This document shows, piece by piece, positions 25,683 to 25,794 of a DNA stretch of 25,794 nucleotides; the first letter of the stretch is position 1; each line of letters opens with the position of its first letter. Under the pieces are notes generated by a model that worked only from the letters and a program-made list of their open reading frames with translations, did not search any database and was not told where the DNA came from. Source of the stretch: Peptostreptococcus sp. (lineage in GTDB: Bacteria > Bacillota > Clostridia > Peptostreptococcales > Peptostreptococcaceae); NCBI GenBank assembly GCA_020025095.1, contig JAHHSS010000010.1:1-25794 (forward strand), written 5' to 3'. Both the position numbers and the translations under genes were made by a program.

Positions 25683-25794
25683 TAAAGGATATTATCAAAT
25701 AAATTAACAAGTTCAGCTTCTGCTTCGTCAGTATGTTTTGTGTAAACATCAAGTGTAGTTTTTATGCTTGAATGACCTAGCCTAAGCTGGACTT
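25682..25794 (-). CDS. Tyrosine recombinase / integrase, C-terminal end (partial)
   Basis: Reading in from the window edge on the minus strand gives 36 residues and a TAG stop (25684-25682); the rest lies beyond the window. The sequence has LGHSSIKTTLDVYTKHT, the hallmark end of phage-type tyrosine recombinases. The LGH histidine is the second catalytic box, and the tyrosine in DVYTKH, ten residues later, is the nucleophile that forms the 3'-phosphotyrosine DNA link. An acidic tail of about 17 residues follows (EAEAELVNLFDNIL). The gene points toward the 3' end of rlmD, the arrangement seen when an integrative element inserts at that site and keeps its integrase next to attL. It could belong to a prophage, a conjugative element or a smaller island; the window does not show which. 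Confidence 0.88.
   Translation of the reverse strand, partial: VQLRLGHSSIKTTLDVYTKHTDEAEAELVNLFDNIL

Overview
The window is AT-rich throughout (about 30% GC by eye) and carries a chromosomal housekeeping block of a low-GC Gram-positive anaerobe. From memory, the order uvrB-uvrA-uvrC-hprK-murB-PHP-rapZ-yvcK-whiA-dnaE-pfkA-pyk matches Peptostreptococcaceae and other Clostridia such as Clostridioides difficile. I cannot fix the genus from the sequence. Almost all genes are on the + strand, with strong AGGAGG-type ribosome binding sites and frequent TTG starts.

Layout. (1) 1-1937: an aspartate aminotransferase/4-decarboxylase (aspD) with its own promoter. It shares a long perfect-stem terminator with a convergent AI-2E-family membrane protein (1946-3184, minus strand). 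(2) 3280-10714: nucleotide excision repair. An unrecognised 135-residue protein is translationally coupled to uvrB, followed by uvrA and uvrC. A GC-rich hairpin separates uvrB from uvrA, and a terminator plus candidate promoter separates uvrA from uvrC. (3) 10788-16984: a tightly packed operon for carbon-catabolite signalling and cell-wall control: hprK, murB, a PHP-domain phosphoesterase, rapZ, a membrane-anchored yvcK, a NUDIX hydrolase and whiA, closed by a terminator. (4) 17006-20825: dnaE with a well-formed promoter whose spacer is an 18-bp perfect palindrome, and its terminator. (5) 20826-24133: a gene-free stretch of about 400 bases that includes a promoter and a leader of about 160 bases, then the glycolytic pair pfkA-pyk and a terminator. 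(6) 24159-25794: rlmD, a 23S rRNA uridine methyltransferase, then a short non-coding stretch with five TTGTNCAA boxes. The window ends in the 3' end of a tyrosine recombinase on the minus strand.

How the parts fit. hprK, rapZ, yvcK, whiA, pfkA and pyk together link glycolytic state (HPr kinase senses fructose-1,6-bisphosphate, pyruvate kinase and phosphofructokinase set flux) to cell-wall synthesis (murB, YvcK, RapZ). uvrABC and dnaE cover DNA repair and synthesis. Nothing in 1-25579 looks horizontally acquired. The right edge is the exception: an integrase facing the 3' end of rlmD suggests that an integrative element starts there and extends beyond the window, with the box-rich stretch as its likely left attachment region. 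No CRISPR array, rRNA, tRNA or clear riboswitch was seen. The window is mostly ordinary; the integrase junction and the uvrB-coupled unknown gene most deserve a second look.
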